Source: Pseudohoeflea sp964511625
Lineage (GTDB): Bacteria > Pseudomonadota > Alphaproteobacteria > Rhizobiales > Rhizobiaceae
Direction of reading: 5' to 3'
DNA length: 64,000 bases
Assembly: GCA_964511625.1 (NCBI GenBank)
Contig: CAZEJG010000005.1
Location: 1-64,000 of the forward strand
Part shown: piece by piece, positions 57,119 through 64,000 of the stretch
Layout: every line of letters starts with the position of its first letter
Position numbering within the stretch: position 1 is the stretch's first letter
The notes under the pieces: generated by a model
The model's input: only the letters and a program-made list of their open reading frames with translations
What the model was told of the DNA's origin: nothing
Database searches by the model: none
Position numbers and translations under genes: made by a program

Positions 57119-58480
57119 TCAGGTCCGGGATCCAGGGAAATCGATGGTCACCGCCAAGCCGGGATTCGCGTCGTCGAGCCTTATCCTCGCATCATGCAGT
57201 TCGACGATGGCTTTCACGAGGCTGAGCCCGAGACCGGACCCTTGCGTCGTCCGGCTTTTCTCCAGCCGGTAGAGCCGACGGAACACCTTGTCGCGCTCGA
57301 CTTCAGGAATGCCGGGGCCATCGTCTCGGATGGTCGCGGCAACCCGGTCGCCGGTCCGGGCGACCGAGACCGTTATGGCCGGAGTGTCGCCCCCATGTTT
57401 GAGGGCATTCTCGATAAGATTGGTGAAGAGCTGGGCGAGGAGATCGCGGTCGCCCGCTATTTCCATAGCCATGCCGGGATCGGCAAATTCGAGGCTGGCG
57501 CCTCCGTCTTCCGCGCTGGCGTCATAGAGTTCGATAACATCGCGAAGGAGGGCGCACAGATCGACGCTGCGGAAACGCGCCTTCCGCGCCCCGGTCTCCA
57601 GCTGCGCAATGCGCAGCAGGGCGTCGAACGTCGCCAAGATGCTGGCGCTTTCCCGGTCGACCGCGGCGAGCTGCTGATCGACGGGTTGTCCGCGGTCGCT
57701 GCGCTCGAGCGCCTCGCCGACCTCGATCCGCAGGCGGTTCATCGGCGTCTTGAGATCATGGGCGATGTCGGTGGTGATCTGGCGGTTGGTCTCCACCGCT
57801 GTTCCGAGCCGCGCGACGGCGTCATCGATCAGGTCCATCAGCCGGTCGATGTCGTCACCGCGCCCGCTTCGCGGCATCCGGACCGAAAAATCGCCTCCGG
57901 CAACGGCCGCGAGACTGCGCTTTACGTCGGAGAGGCGGCCGTTCATGCGCACCGCAAGCGCCAGTCCGCCGGACAGCGAGATCACCACCAGCAGCAGCCC
58001 GGCCCAGACCGCGCCCTGGTAGAACACTTCTTCGACCTCGCTCACATCCTCGCCTGAACTGCCGACATAGATTTTTATGCCGTCGAGCGTGCGATCGAGC
58101 ATGTAGTAGTCGTAGTCGCCGGACAGGCCCAGACGGGCCGCCGACACCTCGCCACTCCCTGGCAGGCCGTCTACCGGCTCGATGTTGCCAGCGAGCTTCT
58201 CGCCATTGGCATCCATCAGCAACAGGACCTTGTCGTCGCTGTGGGCGGCGCCGGCCTGTGTGCGTGCCGTCTCGATCAGTGTCGCCCTGCCGCCCTGTTC
58301 ATAGGTGCCCTCGAGAAACCGGTAGTCGCGCTCGACCGCCCGTTCATGGCGGAAGACAAGTTCGCGGCTGATCACCAGGAAGGCGGTGGCGCCGGCCATG
58401 ACAGCCGCGAGAAGAAACAGCGCCGTGTAGAGCGCAGCCAACCGGAAGCCGCTGCTGCGAAAGAGGTCACCGCGGCGCAT
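57119..58480 (-). CDS. Sensor histidine kinase of an OmpR-type two-component system
   Basis: A 453-residue membrane kinase: transmembrane segments at about 14-36 and 157-177 with a 120-residue periplasmic sensor, HAMP (VRMNGRLSDVKRSLAAVAGGDFSVRMP), HisKA with His241 in TTDIAHDLKTPMNRLR, and ATPase motifs NLIENALKHG, DDGPGIP and GSGLGLSLVKAI. ATG 58480 (MRRGDLFRSSGFR) overlaps the regulator gene by 14 bases; an upstream in-frame start would lie deep inside it. Overall layout is like envelope-stress and metal/antimicrobial-peptide sensors. Confidence 0.92.
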   Translation of the reverse strand: MRRGDLFRSSGFRLAALYTALFLLAAVMAGATAFLVISRELVFRHERAVERDYRFLEGTYEQGGRATLIETARTQAGAAHSDDKVLLLMDANGEKLAGNIEPVDGLPGSGEVSAARLGLSGDYDYYMLDRTLDGIKIYVGSSGEDVSEVEEVFYQGAVWAGLLLVVISLSGGLALAVRMNGRLSDVKRSLAAVAGGDFSVRMPRSGRGDDIDRLMDLIDDAVARLGTAVETNRQITTDIAHDLKTPMNRLRIEVGEALERSDRGQPVDQQLAAVDRESASILATFDALLRIAQLETGARKARFRSVDLCALLRDVIELYDASAEDGGASLEFADPGMAMEIAGDRDLLAQLFTNLIENALKHGGDTPAITVSVARTGDRVAATIRDDGPGIPEVERDKVFRRLYRLEKSRTTQGSGLGLSLVKAIVELHDARIRLDDANPGLAVTIDFPGSRT

Positions 58481-59144
58481 GAAGGCTGTAACCGGTGTTG
58501 CGGACGGTATGGATGAGAGGCACGTCGAACGGCTTGTCGATCTTTGCCCTGAGGCGGCTGACATGGGTTTCGACGACGCTGGTCTGCGGATCGAAATGGA
58601 AATCCCAGACGAGTTCGAGGAGCATGGTCCGGGTCAGGACCCGTCCCTCGGCGCGCACGAGCGCTTCGAGAAGCGAGAATTCGCGCGGCTGGAGATCGAT
58701 GTCGCGGCCGGCCCGGGTCACGCGACGCCGCACCACGTCGATCTCGAGATCGTGGACCTTGAAGAGCGTCTTTTCCCGCTGCAGCGCCGGGCGGCGGGCA
58801 AGGGCGGAAACCCGTGCCGACAGTTCCGAGAAAGCGAAAGGTTTGACCAGATAGTCGTCGCCACCCGCTTCCAGTCCCTCGACGCGATCGTCGACACCGC
58901 CGACCGAGGTGAGAAAGATGATCGGCGTGTTGCGGCCGGCCGCGCGGATTGCCTTGACCATGGCCAGGCCGTCGAGCCCGGGGAGCATCCTGTCGGCGAC
59001 GATGACGTCGTAGTCCGACTGTGTCGCCTGGTAGAGCCCTTCGGCACCGTTACCGATCACGTCGCAGACGTGCCCCGCTTCGGCAAAGCCCTGCCGGACA
59101 TAGTCGGCGGTCTTGGTATCGTCTTCAATGAGAAGAATCTTCAT
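58467..59144 (-). CDS. OmpR/PhoB-family response regulator
   Basis: A 225-residue regulator. The receiver has the acidic pair IEDD at 6-9, phospho-acceptor Asp51 in VIVADRMLPGLDG and Lys in YLVKPFAFSEL. The C-terminal winged helix has LQPREFSLLEALVRAEGRVLTR, VVETHVSRLRAKID and IHTVRNTGYSL. This is the CzcR/CusR/PhoP-like branch by pattern. It is the first gene of the regulator-kinase-DedA/PAP2 operon; two palindromes at 60253 and 60293 near other envelope genes could be its targets. Confidence 0.95.
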   Translation of the reverse strand: MKILLIEDDTKTADYVRQGFAEAGHVCDVIGNGAEGLYQATQSDYDVIVADRMLPGLDGLAMVKAIRAAGRNTPIIFLTSVGGVDDRVEGLEAGGDDYLVKPFAFSELSARVSALARRPALQREKTLFKVHDLEIDVVRRRVTRAGRDIDLQPREFSLLEALVRAEGRVLTRTMLLELVWDFHFDPQTSVVETHVSRLRAKIDKPFDVPLIHTVRNTGYSLHAPR

Positions 59145-59311
59145 GCTCCCCGGGCTCCGTTCTTGTCAGGCCGACACCGGGGCGATGGTCGGCTCCTGTC
59201 CGCAGACGGGCGAACGCCATAGCATGCGACGGCGATGATCGCGACTGTCAGGTTCGCTTTGATCACGGCGATGGCTTTTCGATGATGGGTCGGATGAGTT
59301 CGCCGCAAGAC

Positions 59312-59339
59312 AGCCCGGCCGGTCTGGTCCGGCCGGGCT
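59312..59339 (-). terminator. Strong hairpin downstream of the COG4705 gene
   Basis: AGCCCGGCCGG at 59312-59322 pairs perfectly with CCGGCCGGGCT at 59329-59339 across a six-base loop, 24 bases past the stop of the minus-strand gene at 59363. No T tract follows. It also lies in the upstream region of the response regulator gene. Confidence 0.55.
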
Positions 59340-59362
59340 CCGCTATCGCCCGGTTGGATGGT

Positions 59363-60166
59363 TCAGACCTTGCGGACCATCTCTTCGCCGTCACGGGAGA
59401 GGTGCATGAAGGCGACGACCACGGCGATCAGCGTCAGGAAGATGAGGCTGGTGAATGTCGCGCCGAGACCCAGCCCGCCGTCGGCCTTGGCCTGGGACAG
59501 GAGATCGCCGAAGGAAGCGCCCATCGGGCGGGTGAAGATATAGGCGAGCCAGAAAGCCAGGATGCCGTTGATCTTCAGCACGTAATAGGCCGCTGCGATG
59601 ACCGCGATCACCGCGGTGTAGCCGATACCGGCCTGCAGGTAGCCCAGCGACAGACCCTCGGCGGCAAGATCGCCTGCGGCGGTTCCGAGCGCGAAGGTGA
59701 ACAGGATCGCCAGCCAGTAGAAGGCTTCACGGCGAAACGTGTAGATGGTGTGGATCGACAGCGTCCGTTCGGAGGTATACCAGGCGGCGAATGTCGCAGC
59801 CAGCGCGATCGAGAAGCCGATCGTCGTCGATTCGAGGCTGTAGCCGAGATTGTCGACCAGATTGTCGGTGATCAGGGTACCGACGACGCTGATGAGAACT
59901 ACTGCCAGCCAGTAGATCCAAGGCACGTATTTGCGCTGTGCGAACTGCAGCACGAGGGCGGCGATCAGAAAGCCGCTCATCAGCACGGACGTTGCCGGAA
60001 GGCCGAGCCCGAGCGTCATGTTGATGTAGTCGGCGGCGGTTTCGCCGACGGTGACCGCGAGCAGCTTGACGATCCAGAAATCGACAGTGACCTGAGGGAC
60101 GCGGTTATAGGCAGGCTTGGTTTCCGTTCTTGCGGATGCGACATCCGCGTCGATGGCTTGGGACAT
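59363..60166 (-). CDS. COG4705-family multispanning membrane protein
   Basis: A 267-residue protein with about seven to eight hydrophobic segments in a repeated arrangement: VTVDFWIVKLLAVTVGETAADYI and FYWLAILFTFALGTAAGDLAAE share the pattern F-W-x-x-K/A-L-x-x-T-x-G-x-x-x-x-D, evidence of an internal duplication. This is the COG4705 family of uncharacterised membrane proteins; function unknown. ATG 60166 (MSQAIDADVA) is chosen over an in-frame start at 60232. It diverges from a PepSY protein gene across two palindromes and lies next to the two-component operon. Confidence 0.8.
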   Translation of the reverse strand: MSQAIDADVASARTETKPAYNRVPQVTVDFWIVKLLAVTVGETAADYINMTLGLGLPATSVLMSGFLIAALVLQFAQRKYVPWIYWLAVVLISVVGTLITDNLVDNLGYSLESTTIGFSIALAATFAAWYTSERTLSIHTIYTFRREAFYWLAILFTFALGTAAGDLAAEGLSLGYLQAGIGYTAVIAVIAAAYYVLKINGILAFWLAYIFTRPMGASFGDLLSQAKADGGLGLGATFTSLIFLTLIAVVVAFMHLSRDGEEMVRKV

Positions 60167-60252
60167 GATTCTTCTCCGGGATTGGCGCCAGGGCGCTGGA
60201 TTGAGAACATGCTCCTTATCGGGTGCCATCATTGTCGGCGCTTTTCCGCTAT

Positions 60253-60308
60253 CTTACGGTTTCGTAAGATTGTCTGGCGGCAGCAGTCGCACTTTACGAA
60301 ATCGTAAA
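60253..60308. promoter_or_regulatory. Two spaced palindromes TTACG-N4-CGTAA in the COG4705/PepSY divergent region
   Basis: CTTACG-GTTT-CGTAAG at 60253-60268 and TTTACG-AAAT-CGTAAA at 60293-60308 share the core TTACG-N4-CGTAA and are 40 bases apart centre to centre, about four helical turns, so both lie on the same face of the DNA. They stand 87 bases before the COG4705 start and 91 before the PepSY start. A dimeric regulator is expected; the OmpR-type regulator encoded 1.1 kb away is the obvious candidate. Confidence 0.6.
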
Positions 60309-60398
60309 TTCGCCGAAAGGCGCCGGTGAATCCGGCAAGCCATCTTCCTTTCATCGGACACGCATGGTGCGGTCCGGATCACACGAAAGGACAGATCC

Positions 60399-60791
60399 AT
60401 GAACAAGACCGTTTTCCTCACCGCCGCCCTGGCCGTTGCCGGCCTCGGTGTCGCCGGAGCAAGCGTCGCCTCGGCTTCGGACGGTTCGAAGAACGATGCG
60501 ATCGAGATGCAGGCCCTGACCGACGCCAAGCTTTCGGCGGTGCAGGCCATCGACGCCGCCCAGGCCACCCAGCCCGGCAAGATCGCCGAATTGCAGTTCA
60601 ATCTCGAAAAGAACGTCCCGAACTACGAGATCACCGTGCTTGCCGCCGATGGCGTCGAACACAATTTCATGGTCGACGCGACGTCGGGCAAGGTGACGGT
60701 GATCGCCGCCAACGAAGACCGGCATCAGGAGATGCAGGACGATGACTTCGACGGCGATCAGGGCGACCAGAACCCCGGCGATCACGACTGA
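60399..60791 (+). CDS. Secreted PepSY-domain protein
   Basis: A 130-residue periplasmic protein. Signal peptide about 1-26 (cleavage after ASA). One PepSY domain follows (MQALTDAKLSAVQAIDAAQ, ELQFNLEKNVPNYEITVLAADG, NFMVDATSGKVTVIAANED), ending in an acidic tail rich in Asp, Gln and Gly. PepSY proteins are thought to inhibit peptidases or act in envelope signalling and often accompany two-component systems, which fits the neighbours. The acidic tail could bind cations. It starts 23 bases after a GGTGCGG-rich leader and is followed by a terminator. Confidence 0.85.
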   Translation: MNKTVFLTAALAVAGLGVAGASVASASDGSKNDAIEMQALTDAKLSAVQAIDAAQATQPGKIAELQFNLEKNVPNYEITVLAADGVEHNFMVDATSGKVTVIAANEDRHQEMQDDDFDGDQGDQNPGDHD

Positions 60792-60813
60792 TCGCCGGTG
60801 AAAGAAAAGGGGA

Positions 60814-60840
60814 GGGCGGTGCTGCGGGGCGCCGCCCTTT
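60814..60840 (+). terminator. Terminator after the PepSY gene
   Basis: GGGCGGTGC at 60814-60822 and GCGCCGCCC at 60829-60837 form a nine-pair stem with one G-T wobble, followed by TTTC, 23 bases after the PepSY stop. Confidence 0.65.
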
Positions 60841-60962
60841 CATCCCGACCAAAGGCACGCCCCGATTACGTTCGGGAAATCGACGATCCGCTTTCCGCTC
60901 TCCTGAAAACCTGGCGCTTTGTGCTAGAAATGGCCGATCACCGTCCCAGCTCAGGAGCCAAC

Positions 60963-61352
60963 ATGCATCCCCCGATCGGCCAGTCCGTCGTCTTCACCTA
61001 CACGGAAGATCTGGAAGCGACCTCGCGCTTCTTCCGCGAGGTGATGGAACTCGATTTCGTCGTCGACCAGGGGGCCTGCCACATCTTCCGCCTCAGCCCG
61101 ACGAGCTTTCTCGGCGTCTGCAATCTCCCCGACCGCCCCACCGAGCAGGCGGGCGTGACGATAACCATCGTCTCCGACGATGTCGACGGTTGGTACGAGT
61201 TCCTCACGGCGAAGGGCGTGGAGTATGTCCGCAAGCCCGCCCAAAGTGAAAAGTTCAGCATTTACAGCTCGATGTTCATCAGCCCCCACGGCTACCGCGT
61301 CGAGATCCAGCAATTCGACGACCGGGGATGGCACAGCCGCAAACTCGACTGA
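60963..61352 (+). CDS. VOC-family (glyoxalase/bleomycin-resistance-like) protein
   Basis: A 129-residue vicinal-oxygen-chelate fold protein: SVVFTYTEDLEATSRFFREVMEL in the first beta-alpha unit, then ITIVSDDVDGWYEFLTAKGVEYV and SMFISPHGYRVEIQQF in the second. Such proteins bind metal and act as lyases, dioxygenases or resistance proteins; the substrate is not evident. ATG 60963 has CAGGAG upstream; an in-frame region to 60798 overlaps the terminator of the previous gene and is ignored. Confidence 0.82.
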   Translation: MHPPIGQSVVFTYTEDLEATSRFFREVMELDFVVDQGACHIFRLSPTSFLGVCNLPDRPTEQAGVTITIVSDDVDGWYEFLTAKGVEYVRKPAQSEKFSIYSSMFISPHGYRVEIQQFDDRGWHSRKLD

Positions 61353-61452
61353 ACCTCCGCATCGAGCCACCCTGTCACAATAGTTTTATATCACCTCCCT
61401 AGGGGTAGCGCCGGCCCCGATCGCGGGCGCTCTTTCACTCCCGGAGGTTGGA

Positions 61453-62550
61453 ATGTTTTCCAAAGTCACCCAATTCCTGTCGCTTTCCGTTTCGGTCGCC
61501 GTGCTCGCCTCGAGCGCCGCTCATGCCGATTCCATGGACGACCTGATCGCTGCCGCCAAGAAGGAAGGCACGCTCACCACCATCGCTCTGCCCCACAGCT
61601 GGTGCGGCTACGGCGAGGTGATCGAGACCTTCAAGGCCAAGTACGGCATCGAGGTCAACGAACTCAACCCGAACGCCGGTTCGGGTGATGAACTCGAAGC
61701 CATCAAGGCCAACAAGGGCAACACCGGCCCGCAGGCGCCCGACGTCGTCGACATCGGCCTCTCCTTCGGCCCTGCCGCCGTCAAGGAAGGCCTGCTTCAG
61801 CCCTACAAGGTCGCCGCCTGGGACAAGATCCCGGAAACCGCCAAGGACGCGGACGGCTACTGGTACGGCGATTATTACGGCGTGCTCGCCATGGGCGTGA
61901 ACAAGGACGTCTTTCCTGAATCGCCGGAAGCCTTCGCCGATCTCACCGACGCAAAGTACGCCAACGGCGTGACCGTCGGTGGCGATCCGCGCACCGGCAA
62001 CTCGCGCATGATGACGGTCTATGCCGCCGGCGCCGCCACCGGTGCCGCAGCCGGTGCGGATGCCGCCAATGCCGGTATCGCCTTCTTCAAGGGCCTCAAG
62101 GACAGCGGCAATCTGGTTCCGGTCGAAGGCACCGCCCAGAACCTCGCCCAGGGCACGGCCCCGATCCTCTTCGATTGGGACTACAACCTGCTCGCCATGC
62201 GCGACAAGCTCAACGGCAACCCGCCGATGGACGTCATCGTGCCGTCGGATTCGGTCATCGCCGGCGTCTACGTCCAGGGCATCTCCGCCTATGCGCCGCA
62301 CCCGAACGCCGCCAAGCTCTGGATGGAATATCTCTATTCCGACGAAGGCCAGCTTCTCTGGCTCAAGGGCTACTGCCACCCGATCCTGTTCAACGACATG
62401 GCCGAACGCGGCGTCATCCCGCAGGAGCTGATGGACATGCTGCCGCCGGCAGAGAACTACGCCAAGGCCGTCTTCCCGACGCTCGACGAACAGGCTGCCG
62501 CCAAGGAAGCCGTCGCCGAGAACTGGGCCAAGGAAATGGGCGTGCAGTAA
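61453..62550 (+). CDS. ABC transporter substrate-binding protein
   Basis: A 365-residue periplasmic binding protein. Signal peptide about 1-25 (cleavage after AHA). The mature part resembles the iron/polyamine-type family 1 binding proteins (LIAAAKKEGTLTTIALPHSWCGYGEVIETFKAKYG, SGDELEAIKANKG, YWYGDYYGVLAMGVNKDVFP, APILFDWDYNLLAMRD). Ligand cannot be read; polyamine, phosphonate and iron are used by relatives. GGAGG stands six bases before the ATG. It opens an ABC import operon with two permeases downstream, and a hairpin after it probably sets the expression ratio. Confidence 0.9.
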   Translation: MFSKVTQFLSLSVSVAVLASSAAHADSMDDLIAAAKKEGTLTTIALPHSWCGYGEVIETFKAKYGIEVNELNPNAGSGDELEAIKANKGNTGPQAPDVVDIGLSFGPAAVKEGLLQPYKVAAWDKIPETAKDADGYWYGDYYGVLAMGVNKDVFPESPEAFADLTDAKYANGVTVGGDPRTGNSRMMTVYAAGAATGAAAGADAANAGIAFFKGLKDSGNLVPVEGTAQNLAQGTAPILFDWDYNLLAMRDKLNGNPPMDVIVPSDSVIAGVYVQGISAYAPHPNAAKLWMEYLYSDEGQLLWLKGYCHPILFNDMAERGVIPQELMDMLPPAENYAKAVFPTLDEQAAAKEAVAENWAKEMGVQ

Positions 62551-62574
62551 GCACGACCCGTAACGGTTCGAAAG

Positions 62575-62601
62575 GGATGCCGGCCGTTGCGGCCGGCATC
62601 C
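62575..62601 (+). other. Perfect 12-bp hairpin between binding-protein and permease genes
   Basis: GGATGCCGGCCG at 62575-62586 and CGGCCGGCATCC at 62590-62601 are exact complements around the loop TTG, in the 81 bases between the two genes. No T tract follows, so it is a 3' stabiliser or partial attenuator, of the kind that keeps binding-protein mRNA more abundant than permease mRNA. Confidence 0.75.
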
Positions 62602-62631
62602 GTCTCCACTTCCGGAACAGGGCGTCGGGCG

Positions 62632-63546
62632 ATGACGGACATGCAGGCAACAGATGAGACGGGCGCCTTTGCCGGCAAGAACCCGGCGCGGCAGTTCCTC
62701 GAAGGTCTCGGATGGAACTGGCTGGGGCTCGTGCCCTTCCTCGCCTTCGTGGCGCTGTTTCTCGTCGTTCCGGTCCTCTATCTGGTCAACGGCGCCTTCC
62801 AGAACGCCGAGGGGCAGTACACGCTCGAAAACATCATCGCGCTCGGCTCCGACAACATCGTTGCCTCCTATTCGCTGTCGATCCGGTTGAGCCTCGTCTC
62901 CGCCGCCCTCGGCGCCGTCACCGGGCTCCTGGTCGCCTGGGCGGTCATCCTCGGCGGTCTTCCCGGCTGGGTGCGCCACGCCTTCACCACCTTCTCCGGT
63001 GTCGCTTCCAATTTCGCCGGCGTGCCGCTCGCTTTCGCCTTCATCGCCACGCTGGGCCGCCTCGGTCTCGTCACGCTGATCTTCCGCGATGTCTTCGGCA
63101 TCAACATCTATGCCGCCGGCTTCAACCTCTTCTCCTTCTGGGGTCTGGCGCTCACCTATCTCTATTTCCAGCTGCCGCTGATGCTCCTCGTGGTCACGCC
63201 GGCGCTCGAAGGCCTGAAGGGCGAATGGCGTGAGGCGGCCGAGAGCCTCGGCGCCAGCCGCGCGCAATACTGGCGCCGCGTCGCCCTGCCGGTGCTCACG
63301 CCCTCTGTGCTGGGCTGTTTTCTGCTCCTCTTCGCCAACGCCTTCGGCACGCTTGCGACCGTTATCGCGCTCACCGGCTCGTCTTACTCGGTCGTCCCGA
63401 TCATGCTCTACAACCAGATCCGCGGAAACGTGCTGTACAACCCCAATCTCGGCTATGCGCTGGCGCTCGGCATGGTGGTCATCATGGCGGTCACCAACGT
63501 GCTCTATCTGATCCTGCGCAGCCGCGCCGAACGGTGGCAGAAATGA
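62632..63546 (+). CDS. ABC transporter permease (first subunit)
   Basis: A 304-residue inner-membrane permease with six hydrophobic segments, the first at about 27-50. The EAA loop that contacts the ATPase is EWREAAESLGASRAQYWRRVALP, at about 200-222. Start ATG 62632 is used; the frame is open upstream through the hairpin. Its stop overlaps the start of the second permease by four bases. Confidence 0.92.
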   Translation: MTDMQATDETGAFAGKNPARQFLEGLGWNWLGLVPFLAFVALFLVVPVLYLVNGAFQNAEGQYTLENIIALGSDNIVASYSLSIRLSLVSAALGAVTGLLVAWAVILGGLPGWVRHAFTTFSGVASNFAGVPLAFAFIATLGRLGLVTLIFRDVFGINIYAAGFNLFSFWGLALTYLYFQLPLMLLVVTPALEGLKGEWREAAESLGASRAQYWRRVALPVLTPSVLGCFLLLFANAFGTLATVIALTGSSYSVVPIMLYNQIRGNVLYNPNLGYALALGMVVIMAVTNVLYLILRSRAERWQK

Positions 63547-64000
63547 AGCGCCTTCCTGCCTTTCCCACACTCGTCGTCATCGCCGCGTCGCTCTATTTCC
63601 TGGTGCCGCTCTACGCCACCTTCGACTTCTCGCTGCGCATGGAGCGTGGCGTCCTAAGCTTCGCGGCCTATCGCGACGTCTTCCAGAGCGACACCTTCAT
63701 CTCGACGCTTTCCTTCTCGGCCGTTGCCTCGCTGGTCGCGATCCTGCTCGGCGCGCTCATCGTGGTGCCGACCGCCTACTGGGTGCGGCTCAAGCTGCCG
63801 CGCCTGCGTCCGCTCGTCGAGTTCCTCACGCTCCTGCCGCTCATCATTCCGCCGGTGGTGCTGGTCTTCGGCTACATGCGTATCTACGGCAACAACTCCT
63901 TCCTGCCGCTGACGACCACCGATCCGGGCACCAACGTGCTGCTCGTCATCGGCTACACCGTGCTGTCGCTGCCCTACATGTTCCGCGCCGTCGACAACGG
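63543..64000 (+). CDS. ABC transporter permease (second subunit), cut by window end
   Basis: ATG 63543 overlaps the first permease stop (ATGA). The visible 152 residues begin MKRLPAFPTLVVIAASLYFL and hold three or four hydrophobic segments (FISTLSFSAVASLVAILLGAL, LLPLIIPPVVLVFGYM) in the usual permease layout, ending at YMFRAVDNG, just before the expected EAA loop. The rest, and presumably the ATP-binding subunit gene, lie beyond the window. Confidence 0.9.
   Translation, partial: MKRLPAFPTLVVIAASLYFLVPLYATFDFSLRMERGVLSFAAYRDVFQSDTFISTLSFSAVASLVAILLGALIVVPTAYWVRLKLPRLRPLVEFLTLLPLIIPPVVLVFGYMRIYGNNSFLPLTTTDPGTNVLLVIGYTVLSLPYMFRAVDN

Overview
This is a GC-rich bacterial chromosome segment from an alphaproteobacterium, most likely of the Hyphomicrobiales (Rhizobiales) and Rhizobiaceae-like. 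The evidence is gene order: rph|hrcA-grpE, mutS|maeB, olsB, lapA-ihfB-sppA, lptC-lptA-lptB-rpoN-hpf-ptsN, DUF1150-hsp20, def-fmt-truA, dapD-DUF805-dapE and rpmH-rnpA-yidC-engB-argB are all neighbourhoods typical of that order. The genus cannot be fixed from this window. Almost all of it is dense, conserved chromosomal core; no phage, integrase, CRISPR array or rRNA operon is visible. One tRNA (Arg, anticodon ACG) is present.

Layout. 1-4.5 kb: RNA and protein quality control (rph, hrcA, grpE), a TRIC-type channel and a PfkB kinase. A 100-N gap interrupts grpE; it is an assembly artefact flanked by a 55-base duplicate. 4.6-10 kb: mutS and the malic enzyme maeB, divergent. 10.0-10.5 kb: a small HicBA-type toxin-antitoxin pair whose toxin carries a stop at codon 11. 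10.5-19.7 kb: olsB, a hybrid histidine kinase, acuI-like reductase, lspA, two RNA methyltransferases, coxG-like, lapA, ihfB and sppA. 19.8-25 kb: LPS export genes lptCAB, then sigma-54 (rpoN), hpf and ptsN. 25-28 kb: hsp20-DUF1150 with a good RpoH-type promoter, a nucleoside hydrolase and rmuC. 28.3-32.8 kb: a globin-coupled chemoreceptor, def-fmt-truA and a lone cheW. 32.8-41 kb: lysine biosynthesis (dapD/dapE with DUF805 and Yip1-like passengers), a LOG-family protein, a nucleotidase, a DMT transporter, an alpha/beta hydrolase and a GT25 glycosyltransferase. 41-45.1 kb: argB-engB-yidC-rnpA-rpmH. 45.4-49.2 kb: a three-gene unit of a TVP38-family membrane protein, a MerA-like flavoprotein and an orphan histidine kinase.

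49.3-64 kb is the most accessory part. A tRNA-Arg is followed by a siderophore-uptake block: a siderophore-interacting reductase diverging from a TonB-dependent receptor and an RhtX-type permease, with an iron-responsive TGA-N9-TCA operator between them and no biosynthesis genes in view. A 262-bp MITE-like element with 31-bp terminal inverted repeats sits exactly in a CTAG that provides the stop codons of two convergent genes. Next is an operon of an OmpR-type regulator, a histidine kinase and a DedA-PAP2-LssY fusion that looks like a self-contained undecaprenyl carrier-lipid recycling protein. A COG4705 membrane protein and a secreted PepSY protein diverge from a region with two spaced TTACG-N4-CGTAA palindromes, which may be the operators of that two-component system. 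The window ends in a binding-protein-dependent ABC importer, cut off in its second permease.
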